Shown here: positions 1 through 7,693 of the stretch, one piece after another
Position numbering within the stretch: the stretch's first letter is position 1
How the letters are laid out: each line of letters opens with the position of its first letter
DNA from: Thiocapsa imhoffii
Lineage (GTDB): Bacteria > Pseudomonadota > Gammaproteobacteria > Chromatiales > Chromatiaceae
Assembly (NCBI RefSeq): GCF_016583985.1
Contig: NZ_NRSD01000024.1
Coordinates: forward strand, 1-64,000
Direction: 5' to 3'
Length of the DNA: 64,000 nucleotides
Translations under genes and position numbers: made by a program
The notes under the pieces: generated by a model
Seen by the model: only the letters and a program-made list of their open reading frames with translations
Told to the model about the DNA's origin: nothing
The model's database searches: none

Positions 1-1
1 G

Positions 2-94
2 GGCTACCGCACGACCATTGCCGAGCTCATCGACGCCATCGGGCCGCCGGCTCAATGGGTCTCGAGTGACCATGATGGGCTGCTCGCCGAGTGA
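2..94 (+). CDS. C-terminal tail of a gene cut by the window edge
   Basis: The first 94 bases are open in one plus-strand frame that enters from outside the window and ends at TGA 92-94. The last 30 residues begin GYRTTIAELI and end DGLLAE. The fragment is too short to assign to a family. It is listed because the frame is open from the edge and the codon usage resembles the neighbouring genes. It could be chance. Confidence 0.3.
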   Translation, partial: GYRTTIAELIDAIGPPAQWVSSDHDGLLAE

Positions 95-190
95 GCGACC
101 GGGGGCGGATTTGTGGGGATACCTCAGGGACAGACCACGTTTTTCTGCTAGACTTCGCATATTCCTGTTTCCCTGCCTGGTCCCGTTCCC

Positions 191-910
191 ATGCCCAGAC
201 GCGCCCGGATCGTCGCCGCCGGTTATCCGATGCACGTGATCCTACGCGGGATTGACCGGGCCGCGGTCTTCTTCGACGATGCCGATCGGCGGTACTTCCT
301 GGAGTGGCTGGGCACGGCGGCGGCTCAGGAGTCGGTGGCCGTGCATGCCTACGTGCTGATGACCAACCATGTCCACCTGCTGATGACCGCGGAGCGCGAC
401 GCTGGGGTGGCGGCCGTGATGAAGCACCTCGGGCAACGGTATGTCCAGTATGTCAACCGTACCTATCGCCGCACCGGCGGGCTGTTCGAGGGCCGTTTCC
501 GCTCCGCGGTGATCGAGGCCGACCCCTATCTCTTGGCGTGTCAGCGCTACATCGAGCTGAACCCGGTCCGGGCGTCCATGGTCGCGGCGCCCGGTGATTT
601 TTTCTGGTCCAGCTATCGGGCCAACGCCCTCGGCGAGCCTGACCCCGTGGTCACGCCGCATCCCGTATACGGCGACCTGGCGAGTTCCGACGATGCGCGC
701 CTGGCCGCCTATCGCCGGTTGTTCGCAGGCGAACTGAGCATCGAACTACTCCAGCGCCTGCGCGACTGCACCAACGGCGGTTTTGTCGTCGGGCGCCCCC
801 AGTTCGAGCGGCAGATTGCCGCCATGGTTGGCCGGCGCACTTGGAAGGGGTCCCCGGGACGGCCGCCCAAGGAAACCGACGACGGAGCGCAAACGGAATT
901 GGCCGTCTAG
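191..910 (+). mobile_element. REP-associated tyrosine transposase (RAYT, Y1_Tnp/HUH family)
   Basis: A 239-aa protein of the IS200-like Y1 transposase superfamily, in the TnpA-REP branch that is thought to move or maintain REP palindromes rather than act as a normal IS. The metal-binding HUH motif is visible as HVH in MTNHVHLLM near residue 60. The catalytic tyrosine is probably in the stretch GQRYVQYVNR about 25 residues later, followed by the family block GGLFEGRF and then IELNPVRA and WSSYRA. Length is normal and no frameshift is seen. The ATG at 191 follows a non-coding leader. No flanking terminal repeats of an IS are seen, which fits a single-copy domesticated RAYT. The palindrome at 1573-1606 could be a related REP-like unit, but that link is inference. 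Confidence 0.88.
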
Positions 911-987
911 GTAACGAGGTCTGCCCTGTCTAGACGTTGGCTTATCACAGAGGTCGCATAGAAATGATGGCAGCATAAATTAAGAAA

Positions 988-1166
988 ATGAGTATATCTG
1001 AGCGTCTTCGGACAATGGAAGCGATATGGGACTCGCTTTTGTATGACGATGCCCATATGCCTTCACCAGAGTGGCACGGGAGTATCCTTGCAGAAAGGAA
1101 GAAAAAATCGATGATGGATCCGCGACGTTTCTGTCCATTGAGGAAGTCAAAGAAAGGCATCAGTAG
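988..1166 (+). pseudogene. Frameshifted antitoxin of a ParDE/RelBE-type addiction module
   Basis: The frame from ATG 988 reads MSISERLRTMEAIWDSL, the typical start of the small addiction-module antitoxins (TIGR02574 type). It runs to about residue 40 and then leaves the family pattern at a run of six A (1102-1107). Reading on in the next frame, as if one A were missing, gives DDGSATFLSIEEVKERHQ and a TAG at 1164-1166, which is the expected C-terminal end. The toxin ATG lies 3 bp further on, the usual tight TA spacing. The gene is therefore broken by one base in a homopolymer; a base-calling error or phase variation are alternatives. Confidence 0.72.
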
Positions 1167-1169
1167 ACG

Positions 1170-1456
1170 ATGGAAATAAGAGATGTCTTCCTTCTAGAGG
1201 CATCAGTAGCTGATCTTGAGAGTGGCCGACTATTCTATGAAGAACAGCAACCCGGTCTGGGCAACTATTTCTGGGACACCTTACTGTCGGACGTGGAGTC
1301 CACGTTAAGTAAACGGGCTGTTATCGGATGCTTTCAAAGCACTTTCCGTATGCCATTTACTATGAAGTAAAGAACGATAATGCTTACGTCGTTGCAGTTC
1401 TCCCAATGCTTCGTGATCCCAAGTGGATCAGAGGGAAACTCGAAGAAAAAAGCTAA
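1170..1456 (+). pseudogene. Frameshifted ParE/RelE-family toxin
   Basis: From ATG 1170 the product starts MEIRDVFLLEASVADLESG and continues through FYEEQQPGLGNYF, the normal N-terminal half of plasmid-stabilisation ParE/RelE toxins. After about residue 45 the frame leaves the family pattern. The missing C-terminal half is intact in another frame: GCYRMLSKHFPYAIYY, then VAVLPMLRDPKWIRGKL, stop at 1454-1456. About ten residues appear to be missing around 1300-1325, so this looks like a small deletion with a frame change, not one miscalled base. With the antitoxin also broken, the whole module is probably dead. Confidence 0.72.
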
Positions 1457-1868
1457 AAGCAGAGAAAAGCCGATCAGGGCCGGCCGAGGATGGCTTGGAT
1501 ACGCCCACATCGATCAGCCAACAGACGACGCAGATGGGCCGTTTTCTCTTGAAAATTCCAGCGGGATGTTCAGGTCTTGACTTGTGCCAAGGCACAAGTC
1601 AAGACCCCTTTGGGCCCTCGAGTGTGTTGCCAGCAGTGCGACAGTCAGGCCCCTGATCGCGGTCCCGAGCCGACGGGGTGCGCACGCCGGGACGGCGCCG
1701 CGCGGGGAGGTCATTCGCATCATGGCAGGATGCTTCAATGCGCGATCATGTGCGATCAGTTTCTCGGACATGACCATGTTAAACATACAGTTTTTACCGC
1801 GCTCCGCGTGGCCGGGGGTGCCCCCTGCACCCCCCAAAGGGTCGAAGCGAGATAAAGTGTCCAAGGGT
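1457..1868. other. Non-coding accessory stretch
   Basis: About 410 bases between the broken toxin and the DUF1566 gene. The perfect palindrome at 1573-1606 is the only structure I can support. A 129-codon minus-strand frame crosses most of it but shows no recognisable family or start signal. The stretch may be the remains of a mobile insertion. Confidence 0.4.
1573..1606. repeat. Perfect 16-bp inverted repeat with 2-bp loop
   Basis: The left arm is GGTCTTGACTTGTGCC (1573-1588), followed by AA, then an exact reverse complement (1591-1606). No T-run follows on either strand, so it is not an ordinary intrinsic terminator. It sits in a mobile-gene-rich stretch about 660 bp from a REP-associated transposase, so a REP/BIME-like unit is the most economical reading. 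The genome-wide copy number that would decide this cannot be seen here. Confidence 0.75.
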
Positions 1869-2756
1869 CTATTGTCCGCCTCGCACCGGCCAGACATAGT
1901 CACCGAACGTCTTAACGCTGGCGACGACCACGTCGTTTTGGACGGTCCAGGCGAGTTCGGGAGAGTTCGCGATGGACGTGGACGACCAATAGCGGTCCAA
2001 CCGCACGCCGGAGAACGGCCCAGGCGAGCTCAGCGAGATCCGTTGAGGATTCGTTGTCAGCGCCTTGAGCTCACTCAAGGTCGGCAAACGCCATCTGCCC
2101 AACACCGAACCATCGCTCAATCCAGCATCGGAGTTGGGACTGGACAGGATGCCAGCGCGCGTGTGGGCATCGTCGAATCCCGAGTCAGCACGCCACGGTT
2201 TTCTCCCGCCCCAGCTTGCGTTCTTCAGCCACACTAGACAGCGGCCTTCGATCTCGTTGCCGTCCACCGTCGCGCCCAACAGGTCCGTCACCGTGCCGTT
2301 GCCGTTGTCGCACCAGCGGGTCCCTCCATTGGCGGCATTCCAAATCGTGCCGTCAGTGCAGTTGCACGGAGCCGCCCCGGAGGTGGCGGTCCCCGTTTGA
2401 GGCCCCCAGCCGGTCTCGGTCAACCCCCAGAAGGTCTTGCCGCTGGCGACATCCGCCGCGCTCGCACCGGCGGCGTCCACCGCGGGCATCTTGTTCATGA
2501 TGTCATCGAGCGTGTGCATGGTCCCCGCGCTCGGGCCGCTGGCCGGCTCGCTGAAGCCGCCGCTGCGCTTGGCTCCGGCAGTCCCGTTCTCGAGCCGCTG
2601 GTAGAGGTCGTCGAGGGTATAGAGGGCACTGGCCGGTGAGGACGGCGCGAACGGGGCATCCAGCGAACCGGCCTGCGCTCCCGTCGCGCCGAGGACCAGG
2701 CCGACAGCGGCCAGGAGCATCCAGCGGTGAAGGATGGGGTGGGGAGTCTGGGACAT
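1869..2756 (-). CDS. Secreted DUF1566 (Lcl C-terminal domain) protein
   Basis: A 295-aa protein with a clear signal peptide: basic start, hydrophobic core LLAAVGLVLGATG, likely cleavage after AQA near residue 29. Two short related blocks follow (LYTLDDLYQRLENGTAGA and MHTLDDIMNKMP), then the line FWGLTETGWGPQTGTA. The C-terminal DUF1566 domain has GRWRLPTLSEL and ends YWSSTS and WPVRGGQ, the diagnostic pattern. DUF1566 proteins are exported and often occur in sulfur bacteria; no reaction is known. A GGAG ribosome site lies 8 bp before the ATG at 2756. The gene is monocistronic. Confidence 0.83.
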   Translation of the reverse strand: MSQTPHPILHRWMLLAAVGLVLGATGAQAGSLDAPFAPSSPASALYTLDDLYQRLENGTAGAKRSGGFSEPASGPSAGTMHTLDDIMNKMPAVDAAGASAADVASGKTFWGLTETGWGPQTGTATSGAAPCNCTDGTIWNAANGGTRWCDNGNGTVTDLLGATVDGNEIEGRCLVWLKNASWGGRKPWRADSGFDDAHTRAGILSSPNSDAGLSDGSVLGRWRLPTLSELKALTTNPQRISLSSPGPFSGVRLDRYWSSTSIANSPELAWTVQNDVVVASVKTFGDYVWPVRGGQ

Positions 2757-2911
2757 GCGTCATCTCCTCGAAGCGATGGCATTGGGGCCTGATATCGGCT
2801 CGATATTGAGTTGAGTATCTTTCTCAAGTCAACGTGTTACCGCCCCGACACGCCCCGCGCGCTGCCGGATGGACAACCCCCGCGGGATGCACTCACGACC
2901 GTGACACTGTT

Positions 2912-3046
2912 CTATTGCAATGCATCCACCCGATCCAAGAACGCCGAGACCTGCTCTCGGACCAGGCTCAGCGTTGTCTCGAAGCGCAGGGCCACCAGTC
3001 GCTCGCGCTCCCAATCTAGCTCGAACGAGTAGGCGTTGCGGAACAC
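2912..3046 (-). CDS. Small ORF overlapping the 3' end of the MNT nucleotidyltransferase
   Basis: A 44-codon frame starting at GTG 3046 inside the end of the nucleotidyltransferase gene and running 104 bp beyond it. The product contains NAYSFELDWERERLVALRFE and is strongly helical and charged, with regular heptad-like leucine/valine spacing. MNT-type nucleotidyltransferases often have a partner gene directly downstream (HEPN/HepT, usually about 130 aa). This frame is in the right place but far too short, so it is either a reduced partner or a remnant. No family is recognised. Confidence 0.35.
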   Translation of the reverse strand: MFRNAYSFELDWERERLVALRFETTLSLVREQVSAFLDRVDALQ

Positions 3047-3447
3047 AGATAGATCACCTTGCCTCGCGCGATGGCCTGCGCCACGAAACGGGCGTCGTCG
3101 GACTCGGTGTGAAGGTCGACCGGGCGCCCGAGCGTCTCCTCCAGATCACGACGCAAGGCCCAGTAGTCGGCAGGGTCCGTTCCCAACACGACCAAATCGA
3201 TGTCCGAACGCGAGTGCGCTCGACCCTCGGCCACTGAGCCGAATACGATGGCTTGCGTTGTGTGATAGCGACGGAAGACGTCGGCACCCTCGCGCTCCAC
3301 CTGCTCCAACAGGCACTCGGATAAGGTCACGGATGCCCGCCGCTGCTCGGTCCATCGTGCCTTGAGACGACTGTAGTCGAACGCCGGTGCGGTCGCTGTC
3401 ACATCCTGCGAGTCCGAATCCGATGATGGCGAGTTTGGGTGTGCCAT
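3016..3447 (-). CDS. MNT-type nucleotidyltransferase domain protein
   Basis: A 143-aa protein. After a 40-residue polar leader comes the minimal nucleotidyltransferase core: FGSVAEGRAHSRSDIDLVV gives the GS(x)xxG and DxD metal-binding motifs (about residues 72-90). A second acidic position is likely in the RPVDLHTE strand. Such proteins transfer a nucleotide, and many act as the antitoxin or modifier half of MNT/HEPN modules by AMPylating the partner toxin. Here a full HEPN partner is not seen; only the short overlapping frame at 2912-3046 follows. Start ATG 3447. Confidence 0.78.
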   Translation of the reverse strand: MAHPNSPSSDSDSQDVTATAPAFDYSRLKARWTEQRRASVTLSECLLEQVEREGADVFRRYHTTQAIVFGSVAEGRAHSRSDIDLVVLGTDPADYWALRRDLEETLGRPVDLHTESDDARFVAQAIARGKVIYLCSATPTRSS

Positions 3448-3572
3448 GTGCCTATACAGCGCGTTGATTTGAGAGAAGGTGCCGAATGCTGAATCGAACC
3501 GACCATCGGTACCCGAGCCGTTGCGCGGTCACTCAGCCCAGCACGCGCCTGGCTGTCGTGCGCGTCCTCCCC

Positions 3573-4691
3573 TCAGTCAGCCGACTTCGTGAACCACCCT
3601 CGTTTGAGTTGATGGTACTTCAGCGAATACCAGGCTGGCGTGACCAGCCGCCGCGGCAGCCGTCGCAGCCGTTCCGCCTGAACATGCCAGTGCCAGTGCC
3701 GGGCCAGCCAGCGATCGAGCGCCGGGTGCTCCAGCCGCCACCAGAAGCGCCCTTCAGCGGCTAGGGCTTTGGGGGTCGCACGGACCCCCGGCGGCAACGC
3801 CTGACCGAAGAGGGTGCGCGTGGCGAGCAGGTTGAGCCGCATCGCCTCGCCCATGCCGACGTGGTCCAGATCGCGCAGCAACCGGGCCCAGTCCAGGCTC
3901 GCGGCCTCGGGCAGGGCACGGAGACGGGCAAATTCGAACAGTTGGCGCAGCGAACGGCGATCCGACGCGAAAGCCTGATCCGAGACCTGATGATGCAGGG
4001 CATTGTGGATCAGGCGGTGTTCCAGGCTAGGAATCCTCAGCCGCACGCCCCGCCACTCCAGACCCTGCGCCGCGCACAGCAGTCGTTCCGTCGTGATGAC
4101 CTCCGATGGGACCCGCGCGTTGAAGACCCGGCGATGCAGTTCGACATAACCCGAGCCGGATGGGTGCATCAGGGGCGGCGCATGATGCTTGTCGGTCCAC
4201 GACCAGGCGGAGGGATGGATATTGACCGGCAGATGGTAGCCGCCAGCGCGCAGGGCATCGGCCGCCGCCGGCAGATCCGTCGCGCCGACCCACAGGTCCA
4301 GATCGCCGAGCATGCGCGCCGCGTCCAGCGAGTCAGGATCGGACAGGAGGGCGATGGCGCCCTTGAGCGCGATGGGCTGGATGCCAACGGCATTGAGCCG
4401 CTCGGTCGTTTCATGCAAGAGCGCGCGCAGCCGGTTGTTGTGCGCGGCATTGAGCTGATGCAGGAGCGCCAGGGCCTCGCGGATCTCCTCCGGTAGCCCG
4501 TCCAAACGGTCGCGCGCGGCGAGCGTGGCATAGAGACTGGGTGCGACCAGATGGGCGGTCGCGACGCCATAGAGTCGCCGCCAATCCTCCGCGTCGCGCT
4601 CGGGCGGGGGCATGTCCAGATCACAGGGATCGAGCCATGCGGAGAGATCGAGCCAGTCGATCGCACGGGCGCGGACGTGTTGGTTCTTCAT
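3573..4691 (-). CDS. Nucleotidyltransferase of the NTP_transf_5 family
   Basis: A 372-aa protein and last gene of a three-gene minus-strand operon. The family signature is present near residues 120-140: IALKGAIALL, then ARMLGDLDLWV, giving the K-G and D-x-D residues of this uncharacterised nucleotidyltransferase family. The C-terminal part is rich in Arg/Trp and His (RHWHWHVQ). The ATG at 4691 overlaps the stop of the upstream kinase gene by 4 bp, so translation is coupled. In other bacteria this family is found beside PqqD-like and HPr-kinase-like genes in peptide-modification loci, including some lasso-peptide clusters. The substrate is unknown; the upstream 63-aa peptide is the obvious candidate, by inference. 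Confidence 0.82.
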   Translation of the reverse strand: MKNQHVRARAIDWLDLSAWLDPCDLDMPPPERDAEDWRRLYGVATAHLVAPSLYATLAARDRLDGLPEEIREALALLHQLNAAHNNRLRALLHETTERLNAVGIQPIALKGAIALLSDPDSLDAARMLGDLDLWVGATDLPAAADALRAGGYHLPVNIHPSAWSWTDKHHAPPLMHPSGSGYVELHRRVFNARVPSEVITTERLLCAAQGLEWRGVRLRIPSLEHRLIHNALHHQVSDQAFASDRRSLRQLFEFARLRALPEAASLDWARLLRDLDHVGMGEAMRLNLLATRTLFGQALPPGVRATPKALAAEGRFWWRLEHPALDRWLARHWHWHVQAERLRRLPRRLVTPAWYSLKYHQLKRGWFTKSAD

Positions 4692-5872
4692 CGGTGGTCG
4701 GAAGGACGCCTAGGCGGGGCCTGGGGCCGCAGGCGGGTTTCGATGAGCGCGTGGGCCTGATCGAGATCCGGATACTGGAGTCGATAGGCCGCGATCGCAC
4801 TGATCCAGCGCGCCAGGGCGTCGAGCTTTTCCTGAGTCAAATCGCGCAGCACCGACTCGGCCTCGATGAGGCCACGCAACGCCTGTTCGGGTCCGATCGG
4901 GACGCACTCGGGGGGTGCATCGGGCCGGTACTGGCTCAGGAACAGCGCACCCACGGACGCCGCGCGGACGGGGCGCGGATGCAGCGCGGGCAGGAAACGC
5001 ACCTCGGTCCCAAAGCGGTGCCGTGTCGGCATCCGTGCCAGCGTTGGACGGCGTGCGGTCAGCACCGGCCAGCTCCCCGGTTTCAGGCACAGCGGCAGGC
5101 CCAGCCCCCAAAGCGCACCATCCCATCCGACTGGCACCACATCGTCGCTGAGCAAACCGTAACCGCTCGCCTCCAGCGCCGCCGCCAGCGTGGTCTTGCC
5201 CGACCCGCCGGGCGCGACCAGCAGCAGCCCGCGCCCATCCGCTGTGACCAGGCCGGCGCCGTGGAGTACGATCAGCCGCTCGGCGGGTCGGCAGCCAAGC
5301 TCGGTGAGGGTCGCGAGGGTGGCGATCAGCGCCGCGTCGAGTCCTTGGCCCTGTTCCAGGGGCGCGCCCTCGAGCGCGAGCTGCCACGCCTTCGTGGAGC
5401 CCCGCAATTGCAGGGCGTGATCGACCTCGCAAGGCTCGCCCACCCTGGTCGCGGGGACCAGGAGGGCGTTGAGATGCCGGCGCACGGTCGCATCCTCGGC
5501 GGACAACCCCACCCGACGATCAGCCACCTGCAACGCCCAGGCAGCGGGTTCCAGTGGACGCGGACGGGGCGCGGGCCAGACTGGGTCGTCTGGCGCGCCG
5601 AGACGCCAGTTTGCCGCGGCCTCGTCTGCGTCGAGCAAGCCGGCGTGGCGCCAATCGTTCATCAGGGCTGCCACCTGGGTTCGCGCCTGCTCGGGCGGCA
5701 GTGCAAACCGCGCGACGAGCAGCTCGGTTAGGTCCGCGGGCGTGAGTCCAGTAGCCTGCAGATCCCAGAGCGCGCTTGCGCCGGCATCGAGCAGACACAA
5801 TCGCCGGTCGCCGGGACGGGCGAGCAGGCGACTGTGCCCGAGGGCGGTCGTGAGCACGGAGCAGTGACCCAA
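4688..5872 (-). CDS. PqqD-like domain fused to an HPr-kinase-like domain
   Basis: A 394-aa fusion. Residues about 20-85 match PqqD, the small peptide-binding (RRE-like) fold: LLDAGASALWDLQ, then LTELLVARFALPPEQA and LMNDWRHAGLL. From about residue 170 on it is an HprK-type kinase: a beta-rich lead-in, Walker A APGGSGKTTLAAAL, then LLSDDVVPV with the paired aspartates of this fold. PqqD domains deliver a precursor peptide to a modifying enzyme, so the fusion suggests a kinase acting on a bound peptide. The start is a TTG touching the stop of the upstream peptide gene; a GTG five codons in is an alternative. Haft-type HPr-rel-A systems are the closest thing I know; the assignment is by pattern, not by search. 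Confidence 0.8.
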   Translation of the reverse strand: MGHCSVLTTALGHSRLLARPGDRRLCLLDAGASALWDLQATGLTPADLTELLVARFALPPEQARTQVAALMNDWRHAGLLDADEAAANWRLGAPDDPVWPAPRPRPLEPAAWALQVADRRVGLSAEDATVRRHLNALLVPATRVGEPCEVDHALQLRGSTKAWQLALEGAPLEQGQGLDAALIATLATLTELGCRPAERLIVLHGAGLVTADGRGLLLVAPGGSGKTTLAAALEASGYGLLSDDVVPVGWDGALWGLGLPLCLKPGSWPVLTARRPTLARMPTRHRFGTEVRFLPALHPRPVRAASVGALFLSQYRPDAPPECVPIGPEQALRGLIEAESVLRDLTQEKLDALARWISAIAAYRLQYPDLDQAHALIETRLRPQAPPRRPSDHR

Positions 5873-6064
5873 CTAGAGGGGAGTCGCAGCCGACGTCCGT
5901 GGTGTCAGCGTCAAGGTCAGCATGACCGGCGCGGTCCAGGCGGCCAAGGCTCCGAGCTTGGTCAAAGCAGCGCGGCGGTCGCGATCCGTCGGGCTGGTTT
6001 CGGGGCTGGCGGTGTCGGTCGAGTGGGGGGCGCGATCGGTCGGATTGGAATCAGGCTGGGTCAT
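5873..6064 (-). CDS. 63-aa peptide, possible substrate of the kinase/nucleotidyltransferase operon
   Basis: First gene of the operon. The N-terminal 30 residues are rich in Ser, Thr, Pro and Asp; then come DRDRRAALTKLG and a hydrophobic Thr-rich segment around ALAAWTAPVMLTLTL, ending TSAATPL. Short proteins with a basic pair and a W-x-A-P-V hydrophobic segment recur beside PqqD-type genes in my recollection. An AGAGGA ribosome site precedes the ATG. There is no gap to the next gene, which starts at the next base. It could be a modified peptide precursor, a membrane-associated adaptor, or a protein with a degenerate Tat-like segment. I do not claim an activity. Confidence 0.68.
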   Translation of the reverse strand: MTQPDSNPTDRAPHSTDTASPETSPTDRDRRAALTKLGALAAWTAPVMLTLTLTPRTSAATPL

Positions 6065-6420
6065 GTGCGGAGATCCTCTGATGGCGTGCTCGTGATGAGC
6101 AGGCTAATGGTCTGAAGCGGGGTGGCCCATCCGCTTCCGGTCACAACGGCAACGGTGATGACATCCCATTGTTTTGACGGTCGTGGTCTGAAGTCAAGGC
6201 CGGATGGTCGAGCGCGAGCGCATCCGTCCGATCGCTCGATTCAGGTGGCCGTCCCCGGGGTGTGCGCGGACTTGATTTCACGCGGGTCCACACCAACCGT
6301 TGCAGTCAACCCATCAAGGTAGCATCCGTTTGGGCATGCTCCCTCATGTTCAGTGACTGCCCCTCAACTCAAGCCTGCATCTTCAGCTGAAGAGATCACC
6401 CATCTTTCTTGGAGTACCTC
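6065..6420. other. Divergent intergenic region between the peptide operon and mrp
   Basis: About 355 bases containing the 5' leaders of two divergent units. I see no ORF, no strong hairpin and no clear consensus promoter. The ribosome site GGAG at 6411-6414 belongs to mrp. Confidence 0.4.
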
Positions 6421-7512
6421 ATGTCCGAACCGACGAAAGAAGCCATCGAAGCCGCGATTAAGGGTTACCAGGAGCCACATCTGGGCCGAGACCTGATCGC
6501 GGCCCGCTCCGTGAAGGGAATCGACATCGAAGGCGGTCAGGTGCGCGTCCAGGTCGTTCTTGGATTTCCAGCGCGCGGCGTGCAGGAACAGATCGCGACG
6601 GCCTTGCGGGATGCCATCGCGGCGGTCGAGGGCGTTGAGATGGTGCAGGTCGATGTGAGCTGGGAGGTGAAGTCGCACTCGGTACAAAAGTCCCTCAAGC
6701 CGATCGACAACATCAAGAACATCATCGCCGTCGCCTCGGGCAAGGGTGGCGTGGGCAAATCGACGACCGCTGTCAATCTCGCCCTGGCCCTCTCCGCCGA
6801 GGGCGCCAGCGTAGGGATCCTTGACGCCGATATCTACGGACCATCGCAGCCGCGCATGCTTGGCATCAGCGGCAAGCCCGAGTCCAAGGACGGCACCAGT
6901 CTCGAGCCCATGACGAGTTACAACCTTCAGGCGATGTCGATCGGCTTCCTGATCGACGAAGAAACCCCCATGATCTGGCGCGGCCCCATGGTGACACAGG
7001 CGCTCGAGCAGTTGCTCAATGACACCAACTGGGCGGATCTGGATTATCTCGTCATCGACTTGCCACCGGGAACGGGTGATACGCAATTGACGCTGGCGCA
7101 GAAGGTGCCGGTCTCGGGTGCGATCATCGTCACCACGCCGCAGGACATTGCCCTGCTCGATGCGCGCAAGGGGCTGAAAATGTTCCAAAAAGTTGAGGTT
7201 CCCGTCCTTGGGATCGTCGAGAACATGAGCACGCACATCTGCTCGGCCTGTGGCCACGAGGAGCACATCTTCGGTGAAGGCGGCGGTCAGAAGATGTCTG
7301 ATCAATATGGTGTCGAGCTGTTGGGCGCCTTGCCGCTGAATGGTCACATCCGCGAAGAGACCGACAACGGGAAACCGACGGTGGTGGCGCAGCCTGAATC
7401 TCGCGTGACCGAGATCTATCGTGAAATCGCGCGCAAGACCGCGGCGAAGCTCTCGCTGCAAGCGAAGGATTACGCCGCGAAATTCCCACGCATCGTGATA
7501 CAGAATAACTGA
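6421..7512 (+). CDS. mrp: Mrp/ApbC/NBP35-family iron-sulfur cluster carrier ATPase
   Basis: A 363-aa cytoplasmic P-loop ATPase that binds and hands on [4Fe-4S] clusters to apo-enzymes. Residues 1-85 form the MIP18/DUF59-like domain. The deviant Walker A GKGGVGKSTT follows near residue 105, and the family block AMSIGFLID and the VIDLPPGTGDTQLT motif come later. The cluster-binding pair is the CSACGH motif near residue 280. I chose ATG 6421 because GGAG lies 6 bp upstream; an in-frame TTG at 6409 would add only four residues. Single-gene unit followed by a hairpin at 7542-7570. A supply of Fe-S clusters fits the many Fe-S enzymes of this organism, such as SoeAB. Confidence 0.93.
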   Translation: MSEPTKEAIEAAIKGYQEPHLGRDLIAARSVKGIDIEGGQVRVQVVLGFPARGVQEQIATALRDAIAAVEGVEMVQVDVSWEVKSHSVQKSLKPIDNIKNIIAVASGKGGVGKSTTAVNLALALSAEGASVGILDADIYGPSQPRMLGISGKPESKDGTSLEPMTSYNLQAMSIGFLIDEETPMIWRGPMVTQALEQLLNDTNWADLDYLVIDLPPGTGDTQLTLAQKVPVSGAIIVTTPQDIALLDARKGLKMFQKVEVPVLGIVENMSTHICSACGHEEHIFGEGGGQKMSDQYGVELLGALPLNGHIREETDNGKPTVVAQPESRVTEIYREIARKTAAKLSLQAKDYAAKFPRIVIQNN

Positions 7513-7541
7513 TTGATTGAAATTGATATTCGTTCGTTTCC

Positions 7542-7570
7542 GCACCGACCCGCGGGTAGCGGGTCGGTGC
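7542..7570 (+). terminator. 12-bp perfect hairpin after mrp
   Basis: GCACCGACCCGC (7542-7553) pairs exactly with 7559-7570 around a 5-base loop, 30 bases after the mrp stop. It lacks the T-run of a classic intrinsic terminator, so it may act weakly as a terminator or protect the mRNA 3' end. Confidence 0.55.
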
Positions 7571-7693
7571 AGTGCCACGACTCGCGCCCCGCTGGTCCTC
7601 AGACCGCCCGGACTGCCGCGGAGCGAACGCTAGCCGTGATATGAGGCCTAGTGTAGGCTCTCGGTTTTTCACGAGCGAACCGAAGCCCGAGCG

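Noticed and set aside
1514..1903. A 129-codon minus-strand frame across the palindrome region
   Set aside because: No recognisable family or ribosome site; it partly overlaps the end of the DUF1566 gene.
4541..5731. A 396-codon plus-strand frame over the PqqD-HprK gene
   Set aside because: Gln/Arg/Gly-rich shadow of the minus-strand gene.
6364..7578. A 404-codon minus-strand frame over mrp
   Set aside because: Antisense shadow of mrp; composition His/Asp/Arg-rich without any motif.
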